A stretch of DNA of 64,000 bases from Phoenix dactylifera (GCF_009389715.1 NC_052396.1:16616170-16680169), one strand, 5' to 3'. Shown: positions 40,801 to 52,086, counted from the first letter of the stretch. The notes: generated from the sequence alone by a model not told the origin. Numbers and translations are program-made.

Positions 40801-43800
40801 ACATCAGATATGGCCCTAGACAGGGAAGCTTGGTGAATGGGGATCTATTGCTCTGATCCCAAATAATTGGGATAAGGCTGGATGCTCATGTTTACTGGTT
40901 TTTTGTGAGAATCCCATGGAGAAGGATGAGGAGATTCCATAGAATTTCTCCTCGGAGGATTTGGATGTTGAAGGAGTTTTATGATCATCACACATGGTTA
41001 TGTGAATTATATTTGTTGTTCTTCAACTTAGGATGAGATGGACCTAATATGTAATTTCATGCAATCAATTAAGTTAGAACAAAAATTCAGGTAAAATATC
41101 TTCAACTTATAATGAGATGGACCCAATATCTTTTTATCTTGCAATCTACTAAGTTAGCACAAGAACTATGATAAAATAATGCCTAAATACAAAACTCTAG
41201 TTGCATAGGAAATTGGTATTCTCCAATATGGGATGTCTGGTGGTGGAATGAAAAAGGCATTCATTATCATGACCTTAGGAAAGATCCATTTTCTCAAGCT
41301 GGTACATTTTTTAAGTCTTAGTGATGGAATTGTTAAGATTTCTTTTAAAAAAAAATTTTTATTGTGGTTTTTTTTGGTAAGTCAATCTAAACTATGTCAA
41401 GTCTCATAAGAGTTTAGTTTCAACTTTCAAGTGAGAGATAAGTGATGGATGCTTTGGGATTCTTTATTAATTTTTGTAAAATAAATATTTTTAGGTCCGC
41501 CTTTATAAAACGATTACCCAAAATTACTATATATGCAACTAGCTTTGATTTTTTTAAGACATTTAGATAAAGTCATATTATTATTGAATGTGTGTATAGT
41601 AATCACATTTTAGGCATGGGACTTGGAAATAAAGCATCTTGTTATACTACTATTAATATTTCAGAGTTGCAATGTTTTTCTTTTCTAATTTTTTCTCTGC
41701 ATGGTGAACTTGATGTCAAATTTCATAGATTCAGTTGATTCTTTCCTCCATGTTAAAAAGGAGAAGGGGTAAGATGAAGCTTCCACACTTTTTACAAGAT
41801 AGAGTTAGACATAAGGGAAAAGCTTCATGGATTTGCTTCTAAATAGAAGAAATATTAGACAGCATGTAATCAAGGTTCGCTGTTTCGATACCGGACCCAT
41901 ATTAATACCATTCTTTTACAGTGTCGGTATGTGGTACGGTGAGATGGCGAGCCGTATTGAGTGTCAGTACGTTATGAGACTGTGTACTGATTCGGTACCA
42001 GGATTGTACGATACGGACCAATAATGCAAACCTTGCATGTAATAGTTTGAAAAGCAAGGTAGGATACTGTGTAAGGATATAACATTGCAAAATCCAGATA
42101 TGCACAAGAATATAATTATAAATTTTAATATTAATGTAAGTTTTAAGGTTTCCACATCCTACTATGCACTGAACACAAAATTATGTAAAATTATATAGGG
42201 TACCATCACTCTGCTCTGATTCCGTTGGCAGTGAAAATGGTCCAAGCGGACAAGAAATTCCTCTCATGTATGCAGTAGAATTAGATGTGAGACATGCACG
42301 TCACATGAGCCATCTATGTGAGGTGTAGGCATCATCTTGCAGAATGAGACAAGTGAATCTCAACAGTCTTCTTAAACCTTGCTTCTCTTTCTCAAACATA
42401 TCTTTCTTTTGATAGTGTAATATAAATGGATATTCATTTTGTATACCCAGTCATTAGATGGCAAGTTATTATAGATCTTGGCCACAGGCATTAATCTGTG
42501 CTATGCATGGAAACAAAACTCAGTCACCATTGTCCATTCCGACCCCTTGGCTTTTGTATCAACACTAGTAGAACTCATAATGAGTATATTTCCAGTATAA
42601 CAGTTAAGAAGTGATATTTTGGTGCATTGACATCAATATTTGTTCCCAAGGCACTACTTAATAGTCAACTTTATTATTTGTTGTTTGAGACTGAATGTTT
42701 TACACTTTTGGGTCTTCTAGCCATTCTACATGACATTAGGTCATCTTTATAACCATGTTACCCCATTTGATTTCCTACAGAAAATCCTTCCTCGTGTGTG
42801 GTCCATGCTTAATGGCTATAACTGTTCCTCATAAGCCTTTTGCTGTAGATTCAACTCAACTCATCTCACCTCAACTAAGCCTTAATCCCAAACTAGTTGG
42901 GATCGTCTGCATGATTCCTTCTCCTCCATTTTCCTCTATTTAGGGCCACACTTTCTGAAAGATGTAGCATCAAGTCTTTCCTTACTACTTCATACCATGT
43001 GATTTTCGGTCTATATCTATATCTTTCTAATATATAATGAGAACTTTATGTCCAAAAACTGTGACTAATTGTTGGGTGTTTTGGTGGATTTTCAACTGTC
43101 TTACGTGAAAGAAAAAAAAAACACAAAAAGAGTGGAAAGGAGCTATAAAATGAAAGAAAATATACCAAGGACTGCAAAACAAAGGAAATAATGAAAAAGA
43201 TAAATAATAGAAAATTAAAAAAAAATACTTCCAAGAACAAGACTTGAATCTGACTGGATGTATAAGGGGAAAGGAGCAACAACCTAAGGTCCAATCCAAC
43301 AGCAGGAGAAAATATAAAAATAAAAATAAGACTCATGGATGAATAACAAAATCAGAAATACAACATTTGCTAAGGCCAATCTGGATGATGTAAAAAAAGA
43401 AAAAAATTACAACCAATAGCAATCCAACGGCATAGACAAGATTTTTTTTTTTTTTTTGTGACTGCTATCTCTATATTTTTGAGCTAGGGTAGCGATTTAT
43501 ATATATATATGGGGGGCAGTTTCCAAGATGTGTGGGATTTTAGTTAGAAGTATTAATTTTTCTTCCTTCGGCACTTATTTCCAATACTTGTGCAAGGTCT
43601 TTAAAAAGAAAAAAGTTTCTGATACCAGATCGTGATCATCTGCCATACGCCTTTTCTCTTGATGTAATCACTTGCATTGCATGGGTCTAGCTCTAATATA
43701 TGTACACGATAGCTCATATATCTATAAGCTCCTCCACATTACTGCTAATAATTTAGCAAATTTTTATTTCCAGTGGCTCGAGAGAAGTGTTCCAAACAAA

Positions 43801-44484
43801 TCTCTGCTGCCATAGCAAAATATCAAGAAATCAAGGAAAACGTCAATGAGGGGTTGAAGTTTTATGTTACTCTTCAGGTATGCGAGTTTTGCACTATTTG
43901 TCTGATGGAATCGTGTGCTTGCACGGCTCTCATCCACATTAATTTTGCAATCACAATAACTGGAAGCATGTTGCTGACGATTACAGTAGTATGCTAGTCT
44001 GAACTGATCTTCCAACGTGGTCTGTAAACAGGACGCAATAACAAATGTAAAGCAGCTGTGCAGTGATTTCGTGATGACCAGAAATATCCAGTGCCAGGAA
44101 ATGGTTGAAGATGTGCAAAGGCAGACTGCTGGTCTCAACTTTACAGCTGACGGAAAAACAGGCTACACCCACCGTGCTGCACCCGGGCAATCCAGCTCAC
44201 GTAGGAACACTCCCCAGCGGCCAGAACCAGCATCTCATCCTCAGCCATACCCTGCTTATTATGCTGCACCCCAGCAGCAGCCTCCTTACTATGCCCCCAG
44301 CAGTCAGTACCAGCGACCTCAACAGCCGCTCAACCATGAGTACGGGCAGCCAGCTGCGTATCCCGGATGGACCGGACCCTACTCCGGCACCCATCCACAG
44401 CAACCAGCTTCGCATCCTCCGCCCCCATACACTCTGCCAGGTCCTCACCCTCATCATCAGGGCACTTACTACCGCCCTCGGTGA
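28212..44484 (+). CDS. ALIX: ALIX homologue, BRO1-domain ESCRT-associated protein, 8 exons
   Basis: Exons: 28212-28880, 29487-30437, 33050-33139, 35081-35149, 37386-37526, 39164-39212, 43774-43877, 44032-44484; all GT/AG, giving 841 residues, close to plant ALIX (about 846). The ATG at 28212 is chosen because MSSPSVVNVMLSVQEKK matches the family N-terminus; an in-frame ATG 27 codons upstream (28131) adds sequence unlike the family. Domains: BRO1 (about 8-390, includes HIEKAAVLFNLAAVYSQI and the EEIAEEIARLK region), a coiled V domain (about 410-695, with TEMVDDIIRTQAEKLQQ and RTQFGTRWTRPQSSTLTKNL), and a Pro/Tyr/Gln-rich tail (about 740-841, with PYPAYYAAPQQQPPYYAPSS). In plants ALIX works with ESCRT-III/SNF7 and ubiquitinated cargo at multivesicular bodies, affecting vacuolar sorting; that role is from the family. 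No broken exon is seen. Confidence 0.96.
30438..33049 (+). other. ALIX intron 2
   Basis: Bounded by donor CCA/GTATGT and acceptor ATATTGCAG/ATA. Apart from the minisatellite it holds AT-rich DNA without recognisable coding sequence. Confidence 0.85.
31690..32010. repeat. three-copy minisatellite with GT/GA microsatellites in ALIX intron 2
   Basis: A unit of about 113 bp starting AGAGAGGTGTTG…ATATGG and ending …GGAAGAGTTTGTGTG recurs at about 31693, 31803 and 31916, the third shorter. Each unit carries the core AAATTTTGGGTGRATTGGA and is joined by (TG)n and (GA)n tracts. It lies between the exons ending at 30437 and starting at 33050. Confidence 0.8.
36130..36690. mobile_element. possible degraded LTR fragment in ALIX intron 4
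   Basis: Contains GAGGAAGAAAGAGATTGTGA…GGAGAAAACTGTAG, a short TTATATAGACACCATATGATT region and a CTCTCCTGCATCAG end, a pattern seen in plant copia LTR ends. No paired LTR or primer-binding site was found. The intron around it (35150-37385) also has a GGCATG-rich stretch at 35325-35530. Confidence 0.3.
40240..40880 (+). mobile_element. degraded RTE-type LINE, 3' end of reverse transcriptase, in ALIX intron 6
   Basis: Translated pieces match the end of plant RTE reverse transcriptase in order: GEIDEDV-like REIDEDIENS, WMKWRGA, LKGKFY-like FKGKLNDNKY, YGTECW-like YGSECWAIKR, RMLRWIYGKDKK, RNKYIR. Frames shift between pieces. The end CCCAAATAATTGGGATAAGG (40859-40878) is the typical RTE 3' terminus. 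It is a dead fragment. Confidence 0.85.
41022..41180. repeat. two-copy ~79-bp tandem repeat in ALIX intron 6
   Basis: TTCAACTTAGGATGAGATGG… (41022-41100) is followed directly by TTCAACTTATAATGAGATGG… (41101-41180). Shared words include GCAATC, AAGTTAG and ATAAAATA. Confidence 0.75.
41871..42035. mobile_element. 165-bp hAT-type MITE, GTACCG-rich family, copy B (complete)
   Basis: Flanked by an exact 8-bp duplication CATGTAAT (41863-41870 and 42036-42043). Ends CAAGGTTCGC at the left and CAAGGTTTGC at the right read in reverse. The interior is rich in CGATACCGG, GGTACGGTG, CAGTACG and GATTCGGTACC. An 8-bp target duplication and a CAnnG end fit the hAT superfamily. No coding capacity. It lies in ALIX intron 6. 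Confidence 0.88.
42850..43035 (-). mobile_element. degraded RTE-type LINE 3' part, opposite strand, in ALIX intron 6
   Basis: Read on the - strand it ends CCCAACTAGTTTGGGATTAAGG (kept here as AACTAAGCCTTAATCCC on the + strand at about 42874) and continues upstream through GACTTGATGCTACATCTTTC and ACCGAAAATCACATGGTATG, typical of plant RTE elements. It points toward the + strand RTE piece at 40240-40880. Confidence 0.7.
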
Positions 44485-45180
44485 AGTACATGCAATGTCC
44501 TCATCTCACTTTATTCCATTGTGAATGGCTGGCTGCAAAGGGATCGGATACCATACTGTAATGGATCATTCTTAAATTTACAAATTGTAATTTCTATAGT
44601 ATATGCACATTCTTGAAAGCATTATAAATAGAAAAAATTAAATGAAAATAGGTAAGAGATTTTGTAATTGTTGAAGTGAAAGAAATTAGTTTAGTTGGGA
44701 GTCCGTTCGATAGATTTGAAAGGATATTTAAAATGTTGCGGAAGGATGTTTATCGGATTCAGGTTTTTATCTCAGGGCAGTTTTGTTGATCGATATTAAT
44801 TCCCGTTGGTGTATTGGAGAACTAAAAATTTGAATCAGGCCCAATTTTTAAGCCTGTCCCAGCCTGCGGGACTCAACCGTACTCCTAAACTCCCCCCCCC
44901 CCCTGTGTCTCGCGTCCTCCTAAACTCTCCGTCACGCCACCGCTCGCTTGTTTTGGTGTCTTCCCGAAATGTGCCATTTATTGCTGCCACTCATGCTAAC
45001 TTTCTGTTCGACGGAAAGCCTACAGGAGGCTCTCCACATCCGTCCCCCCGCCCCCCCTTCCAAACTCTGCCTCGAATTGACGGCCAACGTCCATTCGGAC
45101 ACGGCTTGAAACAAAAAGAGAGGATTCGGAGAGAGAAAAATAGAGGAACCGGATAATATATAAAGCCACCGGAATCGAAA
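44485..45180. other. ALIX 3' UTR and FTRV promoter region
   Basis: The interval between the ALIX stop and the FTRV start is only 696 bp. It contains AT-rich UTR-like DNA to about 44760, then a poly-C tract (44889-44902) and C-rich sequence. No gene supported. Confidence 0.7.
45157..45164 (+). promoter_or_regulatory. TATA-like box immediately upstream of FTRV
   Basis: TATATAAA lies only 17 bp before the chosen ATG at 45181. A plant TATA box normally sits about 30 bp before the transcription start, so if used it would place the start inside the coding region. It may instead be incidental. Confidence 0.25.
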
Positions 45181-45660
45181 ATGCCCGCGGCGGCGACCGC
45201 CCTCTTCCGCCGGCACCCCGCCTCCTCCCCTCTCCCTCCACCGTTTCCCATCGTTTCCGCCCGACCAGCGATCCTAGCCGCCCGGTCCCCGGCGTTGAAC
45301 ACGAGGGGGATTTCTTGCCAGGCCGCGATTACCACCGACGTTTCTTCGTCGTCGTCGCCGTCGGTGGCGGAGGAGGAGGCGGAAGCGTTGGCCAAGGTCG
45401 GGAGGAGGGTCCGGGTGAAGGTGCCGCTGAAGGTCTACCACGTCCTCAAGGCCCCCGAGCTGGATTTGAACGGGATGGAAGGGGAGATCAAGCAGTACTT
45501 GGGGTTGTGGAAGGGGAAGCGGATCTCCGCCAATCTCCCCTTCAAGGTCGAATTCCAAGTCGCCGTCGAGGGCCAGCCGAAGCCCGTCAAGTTTTTCGCC
45601 CACCTCAAGGACGACGAGTTCGAGTACCTCCCGTCCTCCGATAGTCTTTTGGAATTCTGA
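45181..45660 (+). CDS. FTRV: ferredoxin-thioredoxin reductase, variable chain (chloroplast), intronless
   Basis: Non-catalytic subunit of the chloroplast ferredoxin:thioredoxin reductase, which passes electrons from photosystem I ferredoxin to thioredoxins; the Fe-S catalytic chain is a separate gene not in this window. The protein is 159 residues. Residues 1-50 are rich in Ala, Arg, Pro and Ser with few acids (MPAAATALFRRHP…), as in a transit peptide, with a likely cleavage near ISC/QAA at 45-50. The mature part has the SH3-like family signature: VGRRVRVKVPLKVYHV, LNGMEGEIKQYL, WKGKRISANLPFKVEF and KFFAHLKDDEFEYL. The start is the first ATG giving a good transit peptide. The codons are strongly GC-rich, as in many monocot single-exon genes. 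No break seen. Confidence 0.95.
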   Translation: MPAAATALFRRHPASSPLPPPFPIVSARPAILAARSPALNTRGISCQAAITTDVSSSSSPSVAEEEAEALAKVGRRVRVKVPLKVYHVLKAPELDLNGMEGEIKQYLGLWKGKRISANLPFKVEFQVAVEGQPKPVKFFAHLKDDEFEYLPSSDSLLEF

Positions 45661-45750
45661 TAGCCAGAAAGCTGCATGATGGATGGAATTATCGAGAATC
45701 CATCTCCCACCAGACCGTTTCTTGGTATAGTAACATGGTGCTTGAAAATC

Positions 45751-45756
45751 AATAAA
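45751..45756 (+). terminator. polyadenylation signal for FTRV
   Basis: AATAAA 91 bp after the stop codon, in a short AT-rich stretch. Placement is by motif only. Confidence 0.4.
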
Positions 45757-45760
45757 TAGA

Positions 45761-48700
45761 TGAGAAGGGAAGGAGGGACGTTAAAGTTCTGCCACCAAGT
45801 AAGGTTCTTGCCGTTTCTCCCTTCTGTTTCTGCTGCTGTTGTCGATTTGAGCAACTGTTGAGTCAAGATGACTGATTTGTGTTGTATAATCAGATATAGA
45901 CCTTTAAAGGAAATGCTTCTTTCCTTTCTGATCGGACCGTATCGTAATTATATTGGTTATTGACTGTATTACCTGACCTTGCTTATTTTTTGACTTAAAA
46001 ATAGTTATCCCATCAAAGTTCATAAGGATTTCTGGTTTCCTGGGTCTTTGAATTTATGAATTTTGATTTTGCATATAAATAATGGTCGGCATTTTGATTC
46101 ATTAAGTTATAACTTTAATTAAAAGAAATTGGTTTTGTGCTTCCGATATTGTTGAGATTCACATAGCAACACAGATACATGGGGGTTTCCAATGTAGTCA
46201 ATGGACCATTATGTCCTTGCTAATTTGCAGGTTGCTGATAAGATTGTCGGATTAGATGAGAAAGGTTCCTTCAGAACTGGATCTTATATAACCATTTCCA
46301 ATATGATGTATAGATTTCCTTGTTGAAAATTGTTACCTTTTTGGAAGGCAACAAATTCATACAATTTTGATGGGAAGAACCTCTTTTCAAATGTGCTGCA
46401 GTTATTTGGGAGATTGGGCTAGTGTAAATTGGTATTTCTGTGTTGGAATCAAGTAGAAGGAAATTTTTGAGCCATGATATTTTACTTGAATGAGCTTGAT
46501 GATGATTGGGTTATTATGGTAAATGCTGTCCTGCGTGGGTTATCATGGTAAATGCTGGTCGTAGATGGTGCTTTCTTTTGTAGCATGTCATGTTGCACTA
46601 TGTGGTTGCATATTTGATGGATGGATCTTCATGTTTGGTGTCATGTGTTGGGTCACTTATGCTCATTGCACCACTTCCTTCTCTATGTTGGTACCAACTT
46701 CTCAAGAAGTCTTACTGTTAACATGTCACTACTTTCCTTGCCTTATGGCCTTCTATTAATGTATGCTGGTTACAAAATTTAATATGTGTTATGTCATTCT
46801 GAAGCATAGGAGATTCTCTTTTTCTGAATTATTTTCTGTGCCTTTTACCTTAGAGGTCTTTTTATATTGCATAAGAATCCTATATTCAATGATAATATTT
46901 TTTTTTCTGTTTCTAATGTTCTTGGAAGTTAGGTCTCCAAGAAAATCTAAAAAAATCTTCCAAGGAAATCTAAAACAATATTCAATGTATTCCTTGTGTT
47001 TTATTATCTAATGTTCTTGTGTTTTATTATCTATTTGTTATAAGATGAACCCTTTTGAGCTTGTTTCTATGTTTGTGAGCCCATCTCTTAGCCAATTGTC
47101 GATGTAATTGATTATAAAAATATGTTCTCCTTAGACCTGGGTAGTTGTTAGGTCGGGCCAAGCATATCTCTAATATCAACAAAAGGACAACAAGCTTAAG
47201 ATCGGCCTGATCCAAACTTGAGCCTAAAAATTGTGGTTTGAGTTTGGCTTGGTGGGGAAAGAGGGGACCTATGCCTAATTTAGTCTATCTCAAACAAGTC
47301 CAAATACTTGCGCTTAGCCTGACGCAACCAGGATAATTGAGTGGCTCCAGTGGCTTGGTTGGGGGGCTAAGAGAGAGAAGGGGAGTGGAGTGATGGGGGA
47401 AGGGAGAGGGGTGTTTTGGCCTTTCATGCTAATTCCATAGGCCGAATGGCTTCCGTGGCCATACAGTGGGCTAGAGAGGAGGGAGAGTAGAGAAAGAGGG
47501 AGAGGGAGGGAGAGTAGAGAAAGAGGGAGAGGGTTTTTGACCTTCCAAGCACCTATGGTAGGTCGAACGGATCCAACGATGAAGAGCAAGCAAGAGAGAG
47601 GGAGAGGGAGGGAGCGGAGGAAGGAAGAAGGAGGAGAGGTCGAAGCTCACTTGTTAGGTAGAGCAAGGGAGGCGATGATGGTTGTGATTAATAGTCGAGG
47701 AGGGGGCACAAGGCATGGGGTGATAGCTAGAGGAGGACAAAGGGGAGCCAAAGAGGGAACTTTTAAGAATATGTATAAATCATTTATTTATGAAAAAATT
47801 CATGTCTATTTGAGGTCAAGTTAGGCTGAGCCAGATTGAGTCAATTAGCTAAACTTTGGCCAGCCCGAGATTGGTTCGATTTTCAGTCAAGCTTGAAAAT
47901 CTAAGACTAACACAACCCATCGAGTCAAAAGGCTATGCGGAGGCCTACCCATAATTGAGCCATGTGGACCAAGCTAGTTTCTTACATGTCTAGCATTTAT
48001 TTTAGTAGATACACCCACCCATCTTCACTTGCCAATAGATGACTTTGAAAGAGCATACCAACCAAAAGGATAGTATATTTATCAAATATACAACAAACAA
48101 TCTTGATTAATAAGATCGTAGCCGTCCATCAAATGCTCCTTCATAAGCCAATATTAGTTAGTTCAATGGGTTTAATGTGGATCCTTAAGTTATTATACTA
48201 TGATTCTAGAGGTTATTCATATAATAGAAAATCAATTAAAAAGTTAAAATGGTCGAGCCAAAAGTGTTTTGAGAAAAAGGCATGTTGTGCTATCGAGATC
48301 TTCATTTACACTTCAAGTGCAGTCGTTTCTCCTTATGTTGCCAAAAATTTCTGAATTCTTTTTGTTATCCAGGGCCTTGGAGTGTTTAGTCTGATACAAT
48401 GAAGTTTTTTTGAGTTAATAAATAGAGGTAATGTGATACATATTATACAAATTATATATCTCACTTTTGCAAGATGACACATTTGTATATATGGTGTTCA
48501 AGTCAAGGTGCGCTATCTCAGTGTTGGGCTCCGTATCGGTGCCACCTTGTCACTATATTGGGACACCCGGCATGAGGGCGGTTCAGCGTACTGAGTGTCG
48601 ATACGTCTCCTATATCATGTATCGGTACAGTACGGTATGCTCCATACCGCATGGTTTGCTATGGTATGGTATGGCATACCATTGTTCAACCCATTAGGAG

Positions 48701-50914
48701 CACCCTCATGGATTTATTTATTTTATTATGATTTGATGATACTATAAGGGGCAAATTTATTTATTTTATTATGATTTGATAATACTATAAAGGCCATCAA
48801 TACAAATGTACTTGATTGTTTTTTATAAAAATGGTCTAATCATGGATTAAAGCACCCATAATATAACAGTTGTATTAGCCATACCGTATTATTAGGGTAT
48901 TGGTATCTGTATGCCCCTTGGTACCGAGCTGTATTGCTACATGGTACTGCATCTCACTTCTAATGTATTGGTCTGGGATCATGCATAGATACATGCTTGC
49001 ATGCATATGTACTTATGTAAGAAAGACCACTGGTGCACCTGCAGGGTCCTTTCTCTTCATAAATATTGATAATCAAGATACTAAGGCTGTCTAAATAGTT
49101 GTTTCCTGTATGAAAGGATGTGATGCAAGGATCCCAAGGGCCAACTAAAGTTGTTGATGAGTAAGAACTGTGGAGATTTTATTGAGCACCCCTAGCGTGA
49201 GGACTTGTAAATCACTGCACTGTTTGGCCAGTTCGATCATGAATTCTGTCTCCTGACAGTTGAAACTATTCAACACAGTGTAGCAATGGTCTGATGCTGG
49301 TGCATGAACTATTGCTGAAACTCATTATGCCCAGACTAACACAGAACTAGCGACCACTTCTGCATGTCCATTTTGTGGTGTTTATAGATACTATAATGTA
49401 ACTGAGACTTGCTTTTTCATGGATGACTTTCAAAGTTGAAAATAGATTTCACCATTATTTATGTGATTATCCATAAGACAAACCCTGTTTTTCCAGAAAG
49501 CTGTACTGATAAATATGAGTGTTGATGCTTAGCAAAAACTTCTTCCTGGTTGATTGAATGATTCCTTGTTACTTGAGCAAACTCAAAGGAAGTTTTTCAA
49601 TTGTATATACCTTATTGACTGGAGGAAGAACATCATATTGGCTTTCAATTCATGTGATGTAAAGTGGTTGGATTGACAAAACCGATGAATGTAGTATTGA
49701 CCTCTTCAAGAGTTCTTAAGAGCCTTCTACCCTAGCAGATCCTGTTTATGAACATCTGTAGTTTCTAATTCAGCAGCATAAGTCAGCTATATCAGGCTTG
49801 ACAATTGCTATGCATAATGACTGATACACTTCTGCTGAATAAAACAGTCCAGTGATTTTCCTATTTCATGTTTATGGCTTTCCTTGCAAAGCGTATTTAA
49901 AGTAGCATAATATCCACATATTAAAGCATTCAGACCACTATCAATGACTGGATATTGGAAAACAAGAAAGATTCTAGTTTTAAGTTTTATAGAAGCTTTA
50001 CATAGTAGCAAGCTGGAAATTTGCCTGTATATGCCCTTGAGAAAGTTTAAAACATTATTGCTCTCAAAAAGTGTGAAGTACTTCAAGAGTTTATAGGATA
50101 AACTTGGAAAACATTGAATTTAGTATATTGGCAAGGCTTTGATGTCATTTTCTCGACTTTGTCACCACTCCATCAACAAATATTTGATATTGAGGATACC
50201 ATATGGGATTGTAGAGACTGGGAATATTATCGAAGGTTAAATTTCTTCTGGATTCTCATGACAGCAGACACTCCACATGGAGTTTCTGGACATGAGTCTT
50301 ACTATGTGTTAGGCCATCTGAAGATATTTACATCTAAGAAAATCCTTTCTGAAAAGTAAGGATATGGCAGATCTTAAATTGCTCCCAGTTGACCGCCCTT
50401 GCTAAATAACTTGGGTACAAAATCCTGAATTTTGTTTAAAAAAGAGTACTTAGTATAAACTTCATGCACCAATCACATCTTAAACAAGATTTTCCTGTTG
50501 AGGTTTGAAACGATTATTATTGATGCACACGGCTCTCGATGGGAACGAATGTCCAAGGACATTTAAGATTATAGTTTATTTTGTGGCATAAAGATGTTTT
50601 CCTAGTTAAGCAAACAAAATTCCTTTTATCAAGAGGGTTGCATGAAAACTAAAGAGAGTCCATGAAACTTATCCAATTAAAATTATAACTAGAACAAATA
50701 TGTCAGTGAACTTAGTACTACAGGCTTATGGTAGTATGAAGCAACGAAATAGAGGACGGATTTTCAAATAAGCCGTTTTCCTAAGATAACCTTTTCCGAG
50801 TATTTTGTTTCGCTACATCATTCAGTTACATCACTAGACGGTCTACTCACTGTATGGATGAACTGCAAACTTGAGTGGTGGTTTTTTTCTTTTTCTATTT
50901 TTTTTTTTAAGTTG
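45761..50914. other. intergenic region without a supported gene
   Basis: Holds purine-rich tracts with a short repeated GAGAGTAGAGAAAGAGGGAG (about 47482-47531), GGCTTGG/GGCCC-type MITE-like low-complexity DNA at 47130-47290 and 47810-47990, the GTACCG-rich MITE copy C, a ~46-bp tandem duplication (48712-48795, TTATTTATTTTATTATGATT) and AT-rich sequence. Open frames here are short and match no family I know. Confidence 0.6.
48504..48684. mobile_element. GTACCG-rich hAT-type MITE, copy C
   Basis: Left end CAAGGTGCGCTATCTC resembles copy B. The interior has GTATCGGTGCC, GATACGTCTCC, TCGGTACAGTACGGTATG and a right end …CATACCATTG. Flanks GTTCAAGT and GTTCAACC agree at 6 of 8 bases, as for an old target duplication. 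A related fragment (TTGGTACCGAGCTG) lies at 48880-48960. Confidence 0.6.
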
Positions 50915-51482
50915 AAATCCCAAATGGAGTGCAAATTAGCACTCAAAAACCAGAGGTCAAGCTTCATGCAAAAAAGAGGCGGTGCGGGGTTTGTCATTAG
51001 AGATTCGAACTCTTGGATAGTGGCTGCTGGTGGCTACCAGATTTTCGATAACTTAGTTTTTAAAGTAGAGCTGCAGGTGGCTTGGGCCGCTCTAAGCCAT
51101 GCTTGGTGTGTGCTATAGGCTGGCTCGGTTATATTGAAAGGTGACTTGGCCACCATAATCAGCTGGATTTAGAATGGCCCGAGTGGGGGTGGAGGAAGAT
51201 ACCTTCTTGCTTTTGGATATTTGGGCCATGGTAAGTGATGGTGTGGTTTTTAGGCCAGATATATGTTCAGAGAGGCTAACGGAGCTGCGGACTGAGTGAC
51301 TTCTTATATGCTTGTTACTTTGAAGGATTCTACAGATCGAAGAGGGGGAGTTGCCCAGATATTTTGAGATTTATTATTTTTTGATTTTATTAGATGTATT
51401 CATATTCGAACGGTAGATGCTTTTTTTAGCAAGAAAAAAAAAAAAGAAAGAAAGAAAAGAAGAAGAAGAAGAAGAAGAAGAA
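50915..51482 (+). mobile_element. 5'-truncated LINE-1 type retrotransposon fragment with A-rich tail
   Basis: Translation gives the RNase H-like tail of plant L1 elements: GGAGFVIRDSNSWIVAAGG, VELQVAWAALSHA, then, after in-frame stops, LKGDLATIISWI and MFREANGAAD. It ends in an A-rich/GAA microsatellite tail at about 51431-51482, as expected for a LINE insertion. Start is approximate. It lies about 650 bp upstream of the next gene. Confidence 0.8.
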
Positions 51483-51844
51483 AACTACAACATCGCAAGA
51501 AGCATGGAATACTAAAGGTGACGGCCACCCACTCCGTTACTCCTTTTTTTTTATTTTTTTTTAGAGTACGAGCCAACAACAGCCCCTCCTCATCCCACGT
51601 GCCCCAAGTAGGCGTTCAACGGTCGATTCCATTTCCAGCCCAGCCCGCTGTTTTTACCCCCACATTGCTGGCCCGATCTGGAAGATGCGGATAGGACGGA
51701 CTCCTGAATATAGCCGTTTTCAGACCGTTAAATGCACAAAACTTAAAGTCCAATCTTAAAATCGAAACGATAAATATATAATTGAAGCTGGGCCCCACCC
51801 AGGTGGGCCCATCGTACCCCAAAAGGCCTTTACAGGACGGGCAT

Positions 51845-52053
51845 CCAACGGCTATCTTGCAGGCTCCCTCCCGTTGTAGGAAAATTATTTTGAATCCCGT
51901 CACGCCTCAAGAAGACCTCCCTTGTTTCAAACGGGAGTTGGCGGTCCAAAAGCGCTTACCTCTTTTCCCCTCCTCGATTCCCGGACCCACATTTAACGGC
52001 TCTCTTGCAGGCTCCTTAACATCCCGCCCGTTGTACAAAATTATTTTGAATTC
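51845..52053 (+). repeat. direct ~55-bp duplication in the upstream region of the At1g65710-like gene
   Basis: AACGGCTATCTTGCAGGCTC…CCCGTTGTAGGAAAATTATTTTGAAT (about 51846-51897) recurs as AACGGCTCTCTTGCAGGCTC…CCCGTTGTACAAAATTATTTTGAAT (about 51995-52051), offset about 155 bp. The later copy ends about 75 bp before the start codon. Confidence 0.8.
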
Positions 52054-52086
52054 CTTGAGGCTTCCTTTTTTTTGGGTCTCTCTTAG

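Larger units (their letters stand above)
39213..43773 (+). other. ALIX intron 6, 4.56 kb
   Basis: Longest ALIX intron, bounded by donor AAAG/GTGTTT and acceptor TTCCAG/TGGCTCG, a phase-1 junction. Holds the two RTE pieces, the 79-bp tandem repeat and the MITE copy B. Everything else is AT-rich without a recognisable exon. Confidence 0.85.
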
